A stretch of 64,000 bases of DNA from Bradyrhizobium sp. CB82 (GTDB lineage Bacteria > Pseudomonadota > Alphaproteobacteria > Rhizobiales > Xanthobacteraceae), in contig NZ_CP121650.1 in NCBI RefSeq assembly GCF_029714405.1, forward strand, positions 2,733,001 through 2,797,000, given 5' to 3'. Shown one piece after another: positions 28,795 to 37,336 of the stretch (positions are counted from its first letter, which is position 1; every line of letters begins with the position of its first letter). A model generated the notes under the pieces. The model saw nothing but the letters and a program-made list of their open reading frames with translations, did no database searches and was not told the origin of the DNA. A program made the translations under genes and the position numbers.

Positions 28795-30528
28795 TCACGC
28801 AGCGCGGCGCGCCTGCGTCGCACCAAGCGCGTGACGTACTGCGCGATAGGCAAACGTGATGGCCGGGCCGATGGTGATACCGGGGCCCGGATAGGTGCCA
28901 CCCATGATCGAATTGGCCTCGTTGCCGCAGGCATAAAGCCCTGCAATCGCGCTGCCGTCGGCGCGCGTCACCTGCGCCCATTCGTTGATCACTAGACCAG
29001 TGGCTGCGCCGATATCGCCAGGATAGAGCCGCACGGCGTAGTACGGCGCGGTCGAGATCGGACCGAGCGTCGGGTTTGGCGCGACCGACGGATCACCATT
29101 GACGCGATGATAGGGCGTGGTGCCGCGTCCGAAGTCCGGGTCGACGCCATCAGCGGCATAACGGTTCATCGCCGCAATCGTGCTCTCCAGGTTCGCCGCC
29201 GGCACGCCGATCCTGTTGGCGAGCTCGGCCACGGTCGCGCCCTCCGTCAGATAGCCATCGGCAAGATAGGGCGCGAGATTGCGGGTGCCCATGCGCACCA
29301 TGCCGAGACCATATTTCTTCAGACCCACGGTGTCCGTGATGATGAAGCAGGGGATGCAGGCGACCCGCTTGTTGTGCTCGAACATCGCGCGGCCGAACAA
29401 ATGATAGGAGACAGATTCGTTGACGAAGCGGCGCCCGGTCTGGTCGACGCAAACGGTGCCCGGCTTGCTGCGGTCCATGACGAAATGCGGGAAGCTTGCA
29501 ATGCTGCCGTCGGTGCGCTTGCGGATCGAGACCGGCGCCCAGAACGCGCTGTCGAGGTTTCCTTCGCCGAGGCGCGCGCCGAGTCGCAAGGCGATGTCCT
29601 GCATGGCGCCGGTATGGCCCGGCGCGGAAGGGCTGTACGTTTCGCCCTGGGGCAATAGCTCGGCGCGGCGTCGCGGATGCCGGTTGAAGCCGCCAGCGGC
29701 AAGCACCACGCCTTGCGCGGCTGCGACGCTGCGGGTCGTGGCGCCGGATTTCAGGACGGCGCCCGTGACGGCGCTGTTCTCGGTCACGAGATCCTGCACC
29801 TCGGTACGGATCAGGATGTCGACGCCGCGCGCCTTCAACGAGGCCAGGAAACGCCCGATCAGCGCGTTGCCCATGACAAGGCGCGAGCCGCGCCGACCCC
29901 TGAGCCGATCGCCGGCATAATGCGCCAGGATCTTGACGGCGTGGGCAAGCGAGCGCCCGGACTTCCTGATGGCCAGCAGGTGACCGATATCGGTGCGGTC
30001 GACCATCATGCCGCCGAAAATCGTGAACTCCGGGATCGGCGGGCGGATCTTGTCGAGGTCCGCGCCGAGGGTGCGGCCATCGAACGGCACCGGCTCCAGG
30101 GCCCGGCCGCGCATGGTTGCGCCCTCGAACTGCTGCTCGTAGTCGGGATGAGTCGCATAGGGGCGGAACTTGACGAAGCTGTTGGCTTCGAGCGTCGCGA
30201 CCGCATCCGGCGCGCTGTCGAGGAAGGCCTCGCGCATCGAGGGGGCCGAATGATTGCCGACTACGCCGTCGAGGAACTTGCTGACCTTCTCCCGGCTGTC
30301 ATCGGGATTGACGCTCATGGAATGATGCGAGTTGGGGATCCAGGTGGTTGCGGCCGAGAGCGCGCTGGTGCCGCCGACATATTCGGTGCGTTCGACCAGC
30401 AGGACTTTGCGCCCCTCAATCGCCGCAAAGAGGGCGGCCGCCATGCCGGCCGCGCCCGAGCCGATCATGACCAGATCGTAGCGGGCGCCATCCGAGATCG
30501 CCTCGATGCTTTTGAACATGGCCGTCAC
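28795..30528 (-). CDS. FAD-binding dehydrogenase, 3-ketosteroid-delta1-dehydrogenase/fumarate-reductase type (second copy)
   Basis: A 577-residue paralogue of the neighbouring flavoprotein. It has the FAD motif LVMIGSGAAGMAAALFAA, the segment GGTSALSAATTWIPNSHHSM and the C-terminal motif MGGTYPGPGITIGPAITFAY with the Tyr-Pro-Gly element. Its start overlaps the stop of the shikimate-dehydrogenase-like gene (ATGA), and it ends 13 bases before the next flavoprotein. Two adjacent dehydrogenases in one operon resemble paired desaturases that aromatise a keto-cyclohexane carboxylate, as described for 4-oxocyclohexanecarboxylate degradation. That function is inference here. Confidence 0.88.
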   Translation of the reverse strand: MTAMFKSIEAISDGARYDLVMIGSGAAGMAAALFAAIEGRKVLLVERTEYVGGTSALSAATTWIPNSHHSMSVNPDDSREKVSKFLDGVVGNHSAPSMREAFLDSAPDAVATLEANSFVKFRPYATHPDYEQQFEGATMRGRALEPVPFDGRTLGADLDKIRPPIPEFTIFGGMMVDRTDIGHLLAIRKSGRSLAHAVKILAHYAGDRLRGRRGSRLVMGNALIGRFLASLKARGVDILIRTEVQDLVTENSAVTGAVLKSGATTRSVAAAQGVVLAAGGFNRHPRRRAELLPQGETYSPSAPGHTGAMQDIALRLGARLGEGNLDSAFWAPVSIRKRTDGSIASFPHFVMDRSKPGTVCVDQTGRRFVNESVSYHLFGRAMFEHNKRVACIPCFIITDTVGLKKYGLGMVRMGTRNLAPYLADGYLTEGATVAELANRIGVPAANLESTIAAMNRYAADGVDPDFGRGTTPYHRVNGDPSVAPNPTLGPISTAPYYAVRLYPGDIGAATGLVINEWAQVTRADGSAIAGLYACGNEANSIMGGTYPGPGITIGPAITFAYRAVRHALGATQARRAA

Positions 30529-31334
30529 CTCGCTCCGTCGCGCGCGAGCAGGAAATCGACCATCGAACTCTGCAGCGCGTTGTACATCTCGCTGCCGGTC
30601 GATGTCCTGCAGCCGAGGCGGCGTGCCGCTTCGACGAGTGGCGAGATCGCGGGGTTCGTGATGACGCAGCCGACAAACATGCCGGCGTTGAGTTTCGAGA
30701 CATCGAGCGGAAGCGGATCGTCGGCCTTCATGCCGAGCGGCGTCGCGTTGGCGACGAGATCGAAGCCGGACGGATCGGCCGAACCCGGACCGATTTCGGC
30801 CCTGCCGAGGCTCTTCAGCTTGGCGATGAGCCGATCGCGGCGCGCCGCATCACTGTCGTGGATCGACAGCGCGCGCACGCCGGCTTCGACCAGCGCCATG
30901 GCGATCGCCGATCCGGCGCCGCCTGCACCTACCAGTATTGCGCGCTTTCCTGCGGGATCGTAGCCATTGGCGCGTACGGCGCCGACGAAGCCGAGCCCGT
31001 CGACATGGTCGCCATGCCAGCCGCCTTCGCGGCGCCGCCGCATGATGTTGACCGAGCCGAGCAGGCGGGCGCGGTCGGTCGAGCTCGCACAGAATTCGTA
31101 GCAGGCGAATTTGTGCGGAACCGTGACGATGATGCCGTCGAGATTGCGAATGTCGGTTGCGGTCGTCAGAAGGGCCTTGAGATGGTCGCTATCGACCTGC
31201 ACCGGTACCAGGATTCCGTCATAGCCGCGGTCGACGAAGGCCTGCGTGACACCGGCGGGAGATTTCACCTGCGCAACGGGATCGCCGACGATGATGTTGA
31301 GGCGGGTCGCGCCGGTCAGGTTGAGGCTGATCAT
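30525..31334 (-). CDS. Shikimate dehydrogenase-family protein (divergent AroE paralogue)
   Basis: A 269-residue NAD(P)-dependent dehydrogenase of the AroE/YdiB fold. The catalytic lysine lies in VTVPHKFACYEF, the conserved asparagine in LLGSVNIMRRR and aspartate in DHVDGLGFVGAV. The nucleotide motif is VGAGGAGSAIAMAL. The substrate-binding N-terminus differs from AroE: the usual Ser-Leu-Ser-Pro reads VKSP, so one substrate serine is valine. The usual NTDG reads HVDG. This suggests a quinate-, shikimate- or cyclitol-like substrate rather than the aromatic amino acid pathway. In operon with two flavoproteins and the ABC transporter. Confidence 0.88.
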   Translation of the reverse strand: MISLNLTGATRLNIIVGDPVAQVKSPAGVTQAFVDRGYDGILVPVQVDSDHLKALLTTATDIRNLDGIIVTVPHKFACYEFCASSTDRARLLGSVNIMRRRREGGWHGDHVDGLGFVGAVRANGYDPAGKRAILVGAGGAGSAIAMALVEAGVRALSIHDSDAARRDRLIAKLKSLGRAEIGPGSADPSGFDLVANATPLGMKADDPLPLDVSKLNAGMFVGCVITNPAISPLVEAARRLGCRTSTGSEMYNALQSSMVDFLLARDGAR

Positions 31335-31351
31335 TGTTGGTCTCTTCTTGG

Positions 31352-33883
31352 TTAAGCTGCTCCGCGGGCCTGTACCGCTTCGGCCTGGACCACGCCGAGC
31401 AGGCGGGCCTGCAAGTCATGGTCACGTTCGAGGATGACCGCATCGCCCGCAAAAGCGATCTGGCCGTTCACCAGTACATAGGCGCGATCGACGATCGGCA
31501 GCACAGTCTCGGCGTGGTGTTCGACGATCACCATGGCCACCTTGCCGCGTAGCTTGATGAGCGCGTCCATCACTTCCTTGACAACGGCCGGCGCCAGCCC
31601 CTCGAACGGCTCGTCAAGCAGGATAAGCTTGCTCGGCACGACCAGGGCGCGGGCAATCGCGACCATCTGTCGCTCGCCGCCGGACAGGCTCTCGGCCTTG
31701 GCCGAGCGCCGTTCGCGCAGGCGCGGGAACAATGCGAATACCTCCTCGAGCCCGATGCCGCCGGGACGGGTCGCAAGCTGCAGGTTTTCCGTGACCGTGA
31801 GGTTGGGAAACAGCCGGCGTCCTTCGGGAACGAGGGAGATGCCGAGGCGATTGATCTCGTACGGTTTGAGGCGCGTCAGCGGCCTGCCTTCCAGTTCGAT
31901 GCTGCCACCGGAGATCGCGAGCGTGCCGCTCAGGCTGCGCAGCAATGTCGTCTTGCCGACGCCGTTGCGGCCGAGCAGGGCGACGGCTTCGCCGGCATGA
32001 ACGGCGAGATCAATCGCTTCGAGAACCGTGCTGCCGCCGTAGCCGGCCGACACGCCACTTGCCGCAAGCAAGAGCGACGCCTTCGCGTGGGCCGTCCGCT
32101 CCAGCGACGGCGGTGGCGGCTGGGTGCCGTCATTGGCGGCGCCGAGATAGGCCGCGATGACGTCGGGATTGGCGGCGACGTCCGACGGCCTGCCGTCGGC
32201 GATCATCCTGCCCTGGTGCAGCACCGAGATGCGGTCCGAGATCGCAAGCACGCGATCGATGTCATGCTCAATCAGCAGCACGCCGTGGCTCTGCGCGAGC
32301 TTCTTGATGAGATCGGCGACGACGACGCGGTCGGCTTCGGCGAGACCGGCAAGCGGCTCGTCCAGCATCAGCAATTTGGAATCGATGGCCAGCGTAATGC
32401 CGATCTCGAGCAGCCGCTTTGCGCCGTGCGGAAGATTGATGCACGGTTCGGCTGCGACATCGGCAAGGCCGACGGCATCGAGGATCGACCAGGTCCTGGC
32501 GTTGATCTCGTCGATCGCATAGGCATCGGCAAACAGCCGGCCCGATCCCTTGCGCTGGGCCTGTACGGCCACGCGGACGTTCTCGAACACGGTCAGGTTC
32601 TGGAAGATCGACAGGATCTGGAATGAGCGTCCGATTCCGAGCCTGGCGCGCACATGCATCGGCATTTGGGTGATATCGATGTCATCGAACACGATGCGCC
32701 CGCCGCTGGGCTTCAGCGCGCCCGAGAGCATGTTGAAGAACGTGGTCTTGCCGGCGCCGTTCGGCCCGATGATGCTGTGAAGCACGCCGCCATGGATCTC
32801 GAGATCGATACTCTTCGCCGTGACCAGGCTGCCGAAGTTCTTGCTCAATCCGATCGTCCGCAGCAGCGGCTTGCCGCGGTCGAGGCTGGTGGCGCCGCTC
32901 GCAAACGGGGCGATGACGTTGGGGCGAGGCGGAATATCGGGCCGCACGAGTGTCCAGCGCTGCCGGCCTGTGAGGCGCTGCCAGAGGCCCTGGATGCCTT
33001 CAGGCGATGTCAGCGCGAACAGCATCAGGATCGGCGCGAAGATCAGCCACCAGTTTTCTGTCACGGCCGACAGCCGGTCCTCGAGCAAGATGAAGGCGAT
33101 CGCGCCCCACAACGGCCCGAGCACGTGGTGCACGCCGCCGAGCACGGTCATCAGCAGAGAATCGCCGGCATGCTGCCAGCTCAGATTGTTGGCATAGACG
33201 CCTTCGAGCATGAGGGTGAGCAGGCCTCCGCCAAAACCGACGAAGGTGCCGGTGAGGATCAGCGCACCGTGACGGAAACGATGGACGTTGTAGCCGAGGC
33301 TGCTCGCGCGCTGCTCGTTGTCACGCACCGCCTGGAGCACGCGGCCGAACGGGGAGTGGGCGATCCGCCACATCAGCCAGACGCAGGCAACGGTGACGCC
33401 GACCACGAAGACGTGGAACGACCATGGCCCGGCAAAGCTCGTGCGAGACACGCCCTGGAGTCCGTTCTCGCCGCCTGTGACGGCGGTCCATTTGAAAGCG
33501 ATCTCGAAGGCGATTTGCGAGAACGCCAGCGTCAGGAGCGAGAAGTACAATCCCCTGCGGCGCAGGATGATGGCGCCGATCGCGAGCGCGAGCACCGCGG
33601 AGAACACCGTGGCGAGCAGCAGGGAGACGAGGTCGTTGCCGTAATGGCCGAGGATGAAGAAGGCGGCCGCATAGCTTGCGCAGCCGAAGAACACGGACGC
33701 GCCAAAAGGCACGTGGCCGGTATAGCCGACGAGAAGGTTCACGCCGGCGCCGTAGAGCGTATAGATCGCGATCTCCGTGATCAGCGAGATCGGTGCTCCA
33801 AGCAGCGACCACAGTCCGGTGAGGGCGGCGAGGACGATGCCAGCGACGAGCGCCGGATGGCGCAGGATAGCGAGACGTGTCAC
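31352..33883 (-). CDS. Fused branched-chain-amino-acid-type ABC transporter: LivM permease, LivG ATPase and LivF ATPase in one chain
   Basis: An uninterrupted 843-residue protein. Residues about 1-310 are a LivM-type permease (VNLLVGYTGHVPFGASVFFG, LRRRGLYFSLLTLAFSQIAF). Residues about 345-590 are a LivG ATPase with Walker A IIGPNGAGKTTFFN and Walker B LLMLDEPLAGL, but a degenerate signature LPHGAKR. Residues about 610-840 are a LivF ATPase with Walker A LLGRNGVGKTTLL, signature LSGGERQM and Walker B LILLDEPFEGL. I chose the GTG at 33883, which overlaps the LivH stop (GTGA); the open frame continues upstream only as shadow. With LivH this makes a complete importer. The substrate is probably that of the surrounding catabolic genes. 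Confidence 0.9.
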   Translation of the reverse strand: MTRLAILRHPALVAGIVLAALTGLWSLLGAPISLITEIAIYTLYGAGVNLLVGYTGHVPFGASVFFGCASYAAAFFILGHYGNDLVSLLLATVFSAVLALAIGAIILRRRGLYFSLLTLAFSQIAFEIAFKWTAVTGGENGLQGVSRTSFAGPWSFHVFVVGVTVACVWLMWRIAHSPFGRVLQAVRDNEQRASSLGYNVHRFRHGALILTGTFVGFGGGLLTLMLEGVYANNLSWQHAGDSLLMTVLGGVHHVLGPLWGAIAFILLEDRLSAVTENWWLIFAPILMLFALTSPEGIQGLWQRLTGRQRWTLVRPDIPPRPNVIAPFASGATSLDRGKPLLRTIGLSKNFGSLVTAKSIDLEIHGGVLHSIIGPNGAGKTTFFNMLSGALKPSGGRIVFDDIDITQMPMHVRARLGIGRSFQILSIFQNLTVFENVRVAVQAQRKGSGRLFADAYAIDEINARTWSILDAVGLADVAAEPCINLPHGAKRLLEIGITLAIDSKLLMLDEPLAGLAEADRVVVADLIKKLAQSHGVLLIEHDIDRVLAISDRISVLHQGRMIADGRPSDVAANPDVIAAYLGAANDGTQPPPPSLERTAHAKASLLLAASGVSAGYGGSTVLEAIDLAVHAGEAVALLGRNGVGKTTLLRSLSGTLAISGGSIELEGRPLTRLKPYEINRLGISLVPEGRRLFPNLTVTENLQLATRPGGIGLEEVFALFPRLRERRSAKAESLSGGERQMVAIARALVVPSKLILLDEPFEGLAPAVVKEVMDALIKLRGKVAMVIVEHHAETVLPIVDRAYVLVNGQIAFAGDAVILERDHDLQARLLGVVQAEAVQARGAA

Positions 33884-34749
33884 TCGAACCTCTCCCAGCG
33901 TTCGCCGAACAGTCCGCGCGGGCGGACGAGGAGAATGGCGGCCATCAAGATGTACATGGCCGCGCCGGACCATTCCGGCTGGAACTGGATGGTCATGGCG
34001 GTGGTGAGGCCGACCAGGAGGCCAGCGACGATGGCGCCGAGGAATGAGCCGAGACCGCCGATGGTGACGATCACGAAGGCGGGCATGATGGCGCCGGCCG
34101 CCATCGATGGTGTGATGGTCCAGAGCGGCGCGGCCAGCAAGCCGCCGAGACCGGCGAGCAGGCAGCCCATGCCGAATACGCCGCTGAAGACGATGGGCAG
34201 GTTGATGCCGAGCAGGCCGACCATCTCCGGATCGCGCGACCCGGCACGGATGATCCGCCCATACGGCGTGTAGGCGAGGAAGGCCCAGAATGCGACGAGC
34301 ACGAGCGCGGTCGTGACCAGCACGAACATCCGGTATTTGGTGATCAGGATCGGTCCGTATTCGACGAAGCCAGCCAGGAATTTTGGTGCGGCAAAGGGCA
34401 CGGGCGCGCCGCCGAAGATCAGCCGCAACACCGCCTCCGCGAGAAGCGCGAGCGCGAAAGTCAGGATCAGCCCGAGCAGCGGCTCCTTGCCGTAGAGATG
34501 CCGGATCAGGATCATCTCCACGACCACGCCGATGATCCCGGTCAGCAAGGGTGCGGCAAGCGCGGCCCACCAGCCGAATTCCTTGGCGAGCGCATAGGCG
34601 AGGTACGCGCCGACGGCGAAGAAGGCGCCATGCGCGAAGTTGACGATGCCGAGCATTCCGAAAATGATCGAGAGTCCGATCGCGATCAGAACGTAGAGAA
34701 AGCCGAGCACCAGGCCGTTGACGGCCTGCGACAGGATCATGTCGAGCAT
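33880..34749 (-). CDS. Branched-chain-amino-acid-type ABC transporter permease (LivH-like)
   Basis: A 289-residue inner-membrane permease with the usual family start (QAVNGLVLGFLYVLIAIGLS, IIFGMLGIVNFAHGAFFAVG) and the loop RAGSRDPEMVGLLGINLP that contacts the ATPases. It is translationally coupled to the fused LivM-LivG-LivF gene. The upstream gene on the same strand is the substrate-binding protein, about 80 bases away. Family transporters carry amino acids, urea, amides and many aromatic or cyclic acids. Confidence 0.93.
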   Translation of the reverse strand: MLDMILSQAVNGLVLGFLYVLIAIGLSIIFGMLGIVNFAHGAFFAVGAYLAYALAKEFGWWAALAAPLLTGIIGVVVEMILIRHLYGKEPLLGLILTFALALLAEAVLRLIFGGAPVPFAAPKFLAGFVEYGPILITKYRMFVLVTTALVLVAFWAFLAYTPYGRIIRAGSRDPEMVGLLGINLPIVFSGVFGMGCLLAGLGGLLAAPLWTITPSMAAGAIMPAFVIVTIGGLGSFLGAIVAGLLVGLTTAMTIQFQPEWSGAAMYILMAAILLVRPRGLFGERWERFE

Positions 34750-34828
34750 GGCGACATCCGTTTCGGATTAGGGTGGCGCGATGGCGAAAGCGCTGGGCTT
34801 GCGCCGCCGCGTTGTCCCGAGGTCAACC

Positions 34829-36091
34829 TCAGAGCGAGTCCATCTTGCAGGCGCCGTCGCCGGCCGAACCGAAGGCCTTTGCGATGTCCTCCGGCGTCTT
34901 CGGCAGCTCGGCCTTGACGTCGAAATAGTCCCATTTGTCTGATATCTTGGGATGGATGCCGGCGACCAGGAGACGGCTAGTCATCTGGTGATCGAAATCG
35001 CGGTAACCGATGTCGATGTCGCCGCGGCGATACTTCCAGCTCTCGAGCGCCTGCACGATTGCGGCGGGCTCGGTCGATTTCGCCAACTCGATCGAGTCGA
35101 GCAGGCTCTTCATGCCGAGCCAGCCCATCCAGGCCTTGTCCGCTGCGGGCCTGTTGTATTTCTTCTCATAGGCTGCAGCCATCGACTGCTCCTCAGGCGA
35201 GTTGTTCGGATTCTTGTACCACCAGGTGATGGTGTAGAGCCCGTCGGCGGCGTCGGGCCCGACGCCCCACAGATCGGTATTGCCGACCGAGATCTCGGCG
35301 AATGGGATCTTGCCCTTCATGCCGAGCTCGTTCCACTGCTTGAGGAAGGTGGTGAGGTCGCTGGCGGCGATACCGCCGATCACGACGTCGGGCTTGGCCG
35401 CGCGGATCTTCAGGATGAAGGAGGAGTAGTCCGGCGTTCCGACCGGTACCTCGTCGGCCCCGACGACCGTGCCGCCGTTGGCGGTGATGTAGTCGTTGAA
35501 GGCGCGCTTGATATCCTGGCCGAACGCATAGGATGCGGTCAGGAGGTACCACTTCTTGCCGATCGAGGCGCAGTAGGGGGCAAGAACACGGGCGTGAACA
35601 TCGACCGGAGGCTGCAGGCGGAACGTATATTTGTTGCAGGATTTTCCGGTCAGGTCACCAGCTGCGGCATTGGCGGCGACGTAGGGAATCTTGGCTTTCT
35701 TGGCGACCGACGAGATCGCAAGCGCGAAGGAGGACAGCGCGCCGCCGACCATGCCGACGACCTTCTGCTCGCCGACGAGGCGTTCCGCGCTCTGCTGCGC
35801 CCCCTGCGGATTGGGCTCGTCCAGCCAGACGATCTCGGCGGGTCGTCCCAACAGCGTGTTGTTGCGTTGTTCCAGCGCGAGCATGCCGCCCTGGGCGAGA
35901 TATTCGGCCTGGTCGACGATCGAGCCGGTCTTGGCCCAGATCATTCCGATCTTGATCGGCTCGGCGGCAGCCGCATTGCCGACATAGGGCATGCTTAGGC
36001 GCGAGGCCGCGAGCGACGTTGCACCCAGGAGCAGGCCGCGCCGGCCAATGCAAAAGCCTGTCGTCGCAAGTGTCTTCTTCCGGTCCGACAT
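34829..36091 (-). CDS. ABC transporter substrate-binding protein, type 1 periplasmic fold
   Basis: A 420-residue Tat-type exported binding protein with the leader GRRGLLLGATSLAAS and a cleavage region near GNAAAAEPIKIG. The mature part starts with the family opening IKIGMIWAKTGSIVDQAEYL and contains EIVWLDEPNPQGAQQSAERL. I chose the ATG at 36091 (MSDRKK), because a start at 36112 adds seven residues without improving the leader. It heads the leftward operon and feeds LivH and the fused LivMGF. Ligand unknown, likely the carbocyclic or other acid degraded by the cluster. Confidence 0.93.
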   Translation of the reverse strand: MSDRKKTLATTGFCIGRRGLLLGATSLAASRLSMPYVGNAAAAEPIKIGMIWAKTGSIVDQAEYLAQGGMLALEQRNNTLLGRPAEIVWLDEPNPQGAQQSAERLVGEQKVVGMVGGALSSFALAISSVAKKAKIPYVAANAAAGDLTGKSCNKYTFRLQPPVDVHARVLAPYCASIGKKWYLLTASYAFGQDIKRAFNDYITANGGTVVGADEVPVGTPDYSSFILKIRAAKPDVVIGGIAASDLTTFLKQWNELGMKGKIPFAEISVGNTDLWGVGPDAADGLYTITWWYKNPNNSPEEQSMAAAYEKKYNRPAADKAWMGWLGMKSLLDSIELAKSTEPAAIVQALESWKYRRGDIDIGYRDFDHQMTSRLLVAGIHPKISDKWDYFDVKAELPKTPEDIAKAFGSAGDGACKMDSL

Positions 36092-36170
36092 TTCGTTCCT
36101 CCCTTCTGACATGCGCCGGTCGTTGCCGGCGGGCCGTCCAAGCGGCTCTTGAGGCTTGCCCTAACACGAC

Positions 36171-36218
36171 TGGAATTGGATTCCAATATCGAAATTGAAA
36201 AATTGGAATCCAATTCCA
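36171..36218. promoter_or_regulatory. Twin palindromic operator in the divergent promoter
   Basis: Two 17-base arms, 36171-36187 and 36202-36218, are perfect reverse complements separated by 14 bases. Each arm contains a perfect 13-base palindrome of the form ATTGGANTCCAAT (36175-36187 and 36202-36214), with centres 27 bases apart. The pair sits between the leftward ABC-transporter operon and the rightward oxidoreductase-IclR operon, so one regulator could control both. The IclR gene at 37333 is the best candidate. The 17-base arms could also form a hairpin in transcripts. Confidence 0.65.
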
Positions 36219-36280
36219 ATTTCGTGGGCGGCATGCTAGAAGCCATGTTCGGGAGCAACGCCAGTTCAAGAGGATGCGGA

Positions 36281-37336
36281 ATGACAGAGATCGCCGTGGC
36301 GGTGATCGGGGCCGGCGCTATCGGACGGGCCCATTGCGAAACGATCGGCCGATCCGCGAGCTGCAAGCTTGCGGCAATCGCCGAACCTGCCGCGGCGGGA
36401 AGGGCCTATGCGGAGAGTCTCGGCGTGCCCTGGCACGCCGACGCGCGCGAACTCCTCAGTGCAGTGAAGCCGGATGCGGCGATCATCGCCACACCGAATG
36501 CAACCCACCGCGAGTTCGCGATCGCCTGCATCGAGCGCGGCGTCGTGGCGCTGGTCGAGAAACCGATCGCGAGCACGCTTGCCGATGCCGCGGCGATTGC
36601 GGCCGCTTCGGAGCGCGCAGGCGTGCCGGTTCTGGTCGGCCACCATCGGCGGCACAACCCGGTCACGCGGAGGGCCCGCGCCCTGATTGCCGAGGGTGCG
36701 CTTGGTCGGTTGACCAGCGCAACCGTGCTCGCGACCTTCTACAAGCCCGCCGACTATTTCGACGTCGCATGGCGCCGGGAGCCCGGAGGCGGCCCGGTGT
36801 TGATCAACCTCATTCACGAGATCGATCTCGTCCGCCATCTCTGCGGCGAGATCGCGTCCGTGCAGGCCATCGTCTCCAACGCCGTGCGCGGTTTCGACGT
36901 CGAGGACAGCGCGGCGATCCTGCTCCGGCTCGCCAATGGTGCCCTGGTGACGCTCAGTCTCAGCGACACTGCGGCGTCCCCGTGGAGCTGGGATCTCGCC
37001 AGCGGCGAGAGTCCGAACTATCCGCCGCAGCCGGTTCCGGTGCAGACGCATTTCCTCAACGGGACCGAAGGCGCACTCGCGCTGCCGACGCTCGACTATT
37101 GGCATTATGCGTCGGCGAAGAGCTGGTTTGCCCCGATCTCGCGCGACATGGTCGACGTCGAGCGCGGTGATCCCTATCGCGCGCAGATTGATCATCTGGC
37201 GCGGGTGGTCAGGGCTGAGGAAGCCCCGCTGATTACCGCGCGCGACGGCATGCTGACCCTGCAGGCCACGATGGCCGTTCACAAAGCCGCCAAAACCGGT
37301 CAGATAGTGCGGCCTGTTCAGGAGGTGGAATTGTGA
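36281..37336 (+). CDS. Gfo/Idh/MocA-family oxidoreductase
   Basis: A 351-residue NAD(P)-dependent dehydrogenase. The N-terminal Rossmann motif is VAVIGAGAIGRAHCETIG, followed by NATHREFAIACIERG and the conserved EKPIAST segment with the catalytic lysine. The C-terminal half is the substrate-binding beta-sheet domain (DVAWRREPGGGPVLINLIHE). Relatives oxidise sugars, inositols and other polyols. I chose the ATG at 36281 (MTEIAVAVIG), just downstream of the twin operator. Its stop overlaps the GTG of the IclR gene. Confidence 0.9.
   Translation: MTEIAVAVIGAGAIGRAHCETIGRSASCKLAAIAEPAAAGRAYAESLGVPWHADARELLSAVKPDAAIIATPNATHREFAIACIERGVVALVEKPIASTLADAAAIAAASERAGVPVLVGHHRRHNPVTRRARALIAEGALGRLTSATVLATFYKPADYFDVAWRREPGGGPVLINLIHEIDLVRHLCGEIASVQAIVSNAVRGFDVEDSAAILLRLANGALVTLSLSDTAASPWSWDLASGESPNYPPQPVPVQTHFLNGTEGALALPTLDYWHYASAKSWFAPISRDMVDVERGDPYRAQIDHLARVVRAEEAPLITARDGMLTLQATMAVHKAAKTGQIVRPVQEVEL

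Noticed and set aside
27354..28859. Plus-strand frame of 501 codons
   Set aside because: It lies antisense to the first KSTD-like flavoprotein; GC-rich genes give long antisense open frames.
29677..30963. Plus-strand frame of 428 codons
   Set aside because: Antisense to the second flavoprotein and the AroE-like gene.
32654..34273. Plus-strand frame of 539 codons, histidine- and arginine-rich
   Set aside because: Antisense to the LivMGF and LivH genes, with composition expected of a shadow frame.
31352..34570. Reading the LivMGF fusion as a 1072-residue protein
   Set aside because: The extra 229 N-terminal codons are out-of-frame shadow of livH; a GTG at 33883 overlapping the LivH stop gives a normal permease start.
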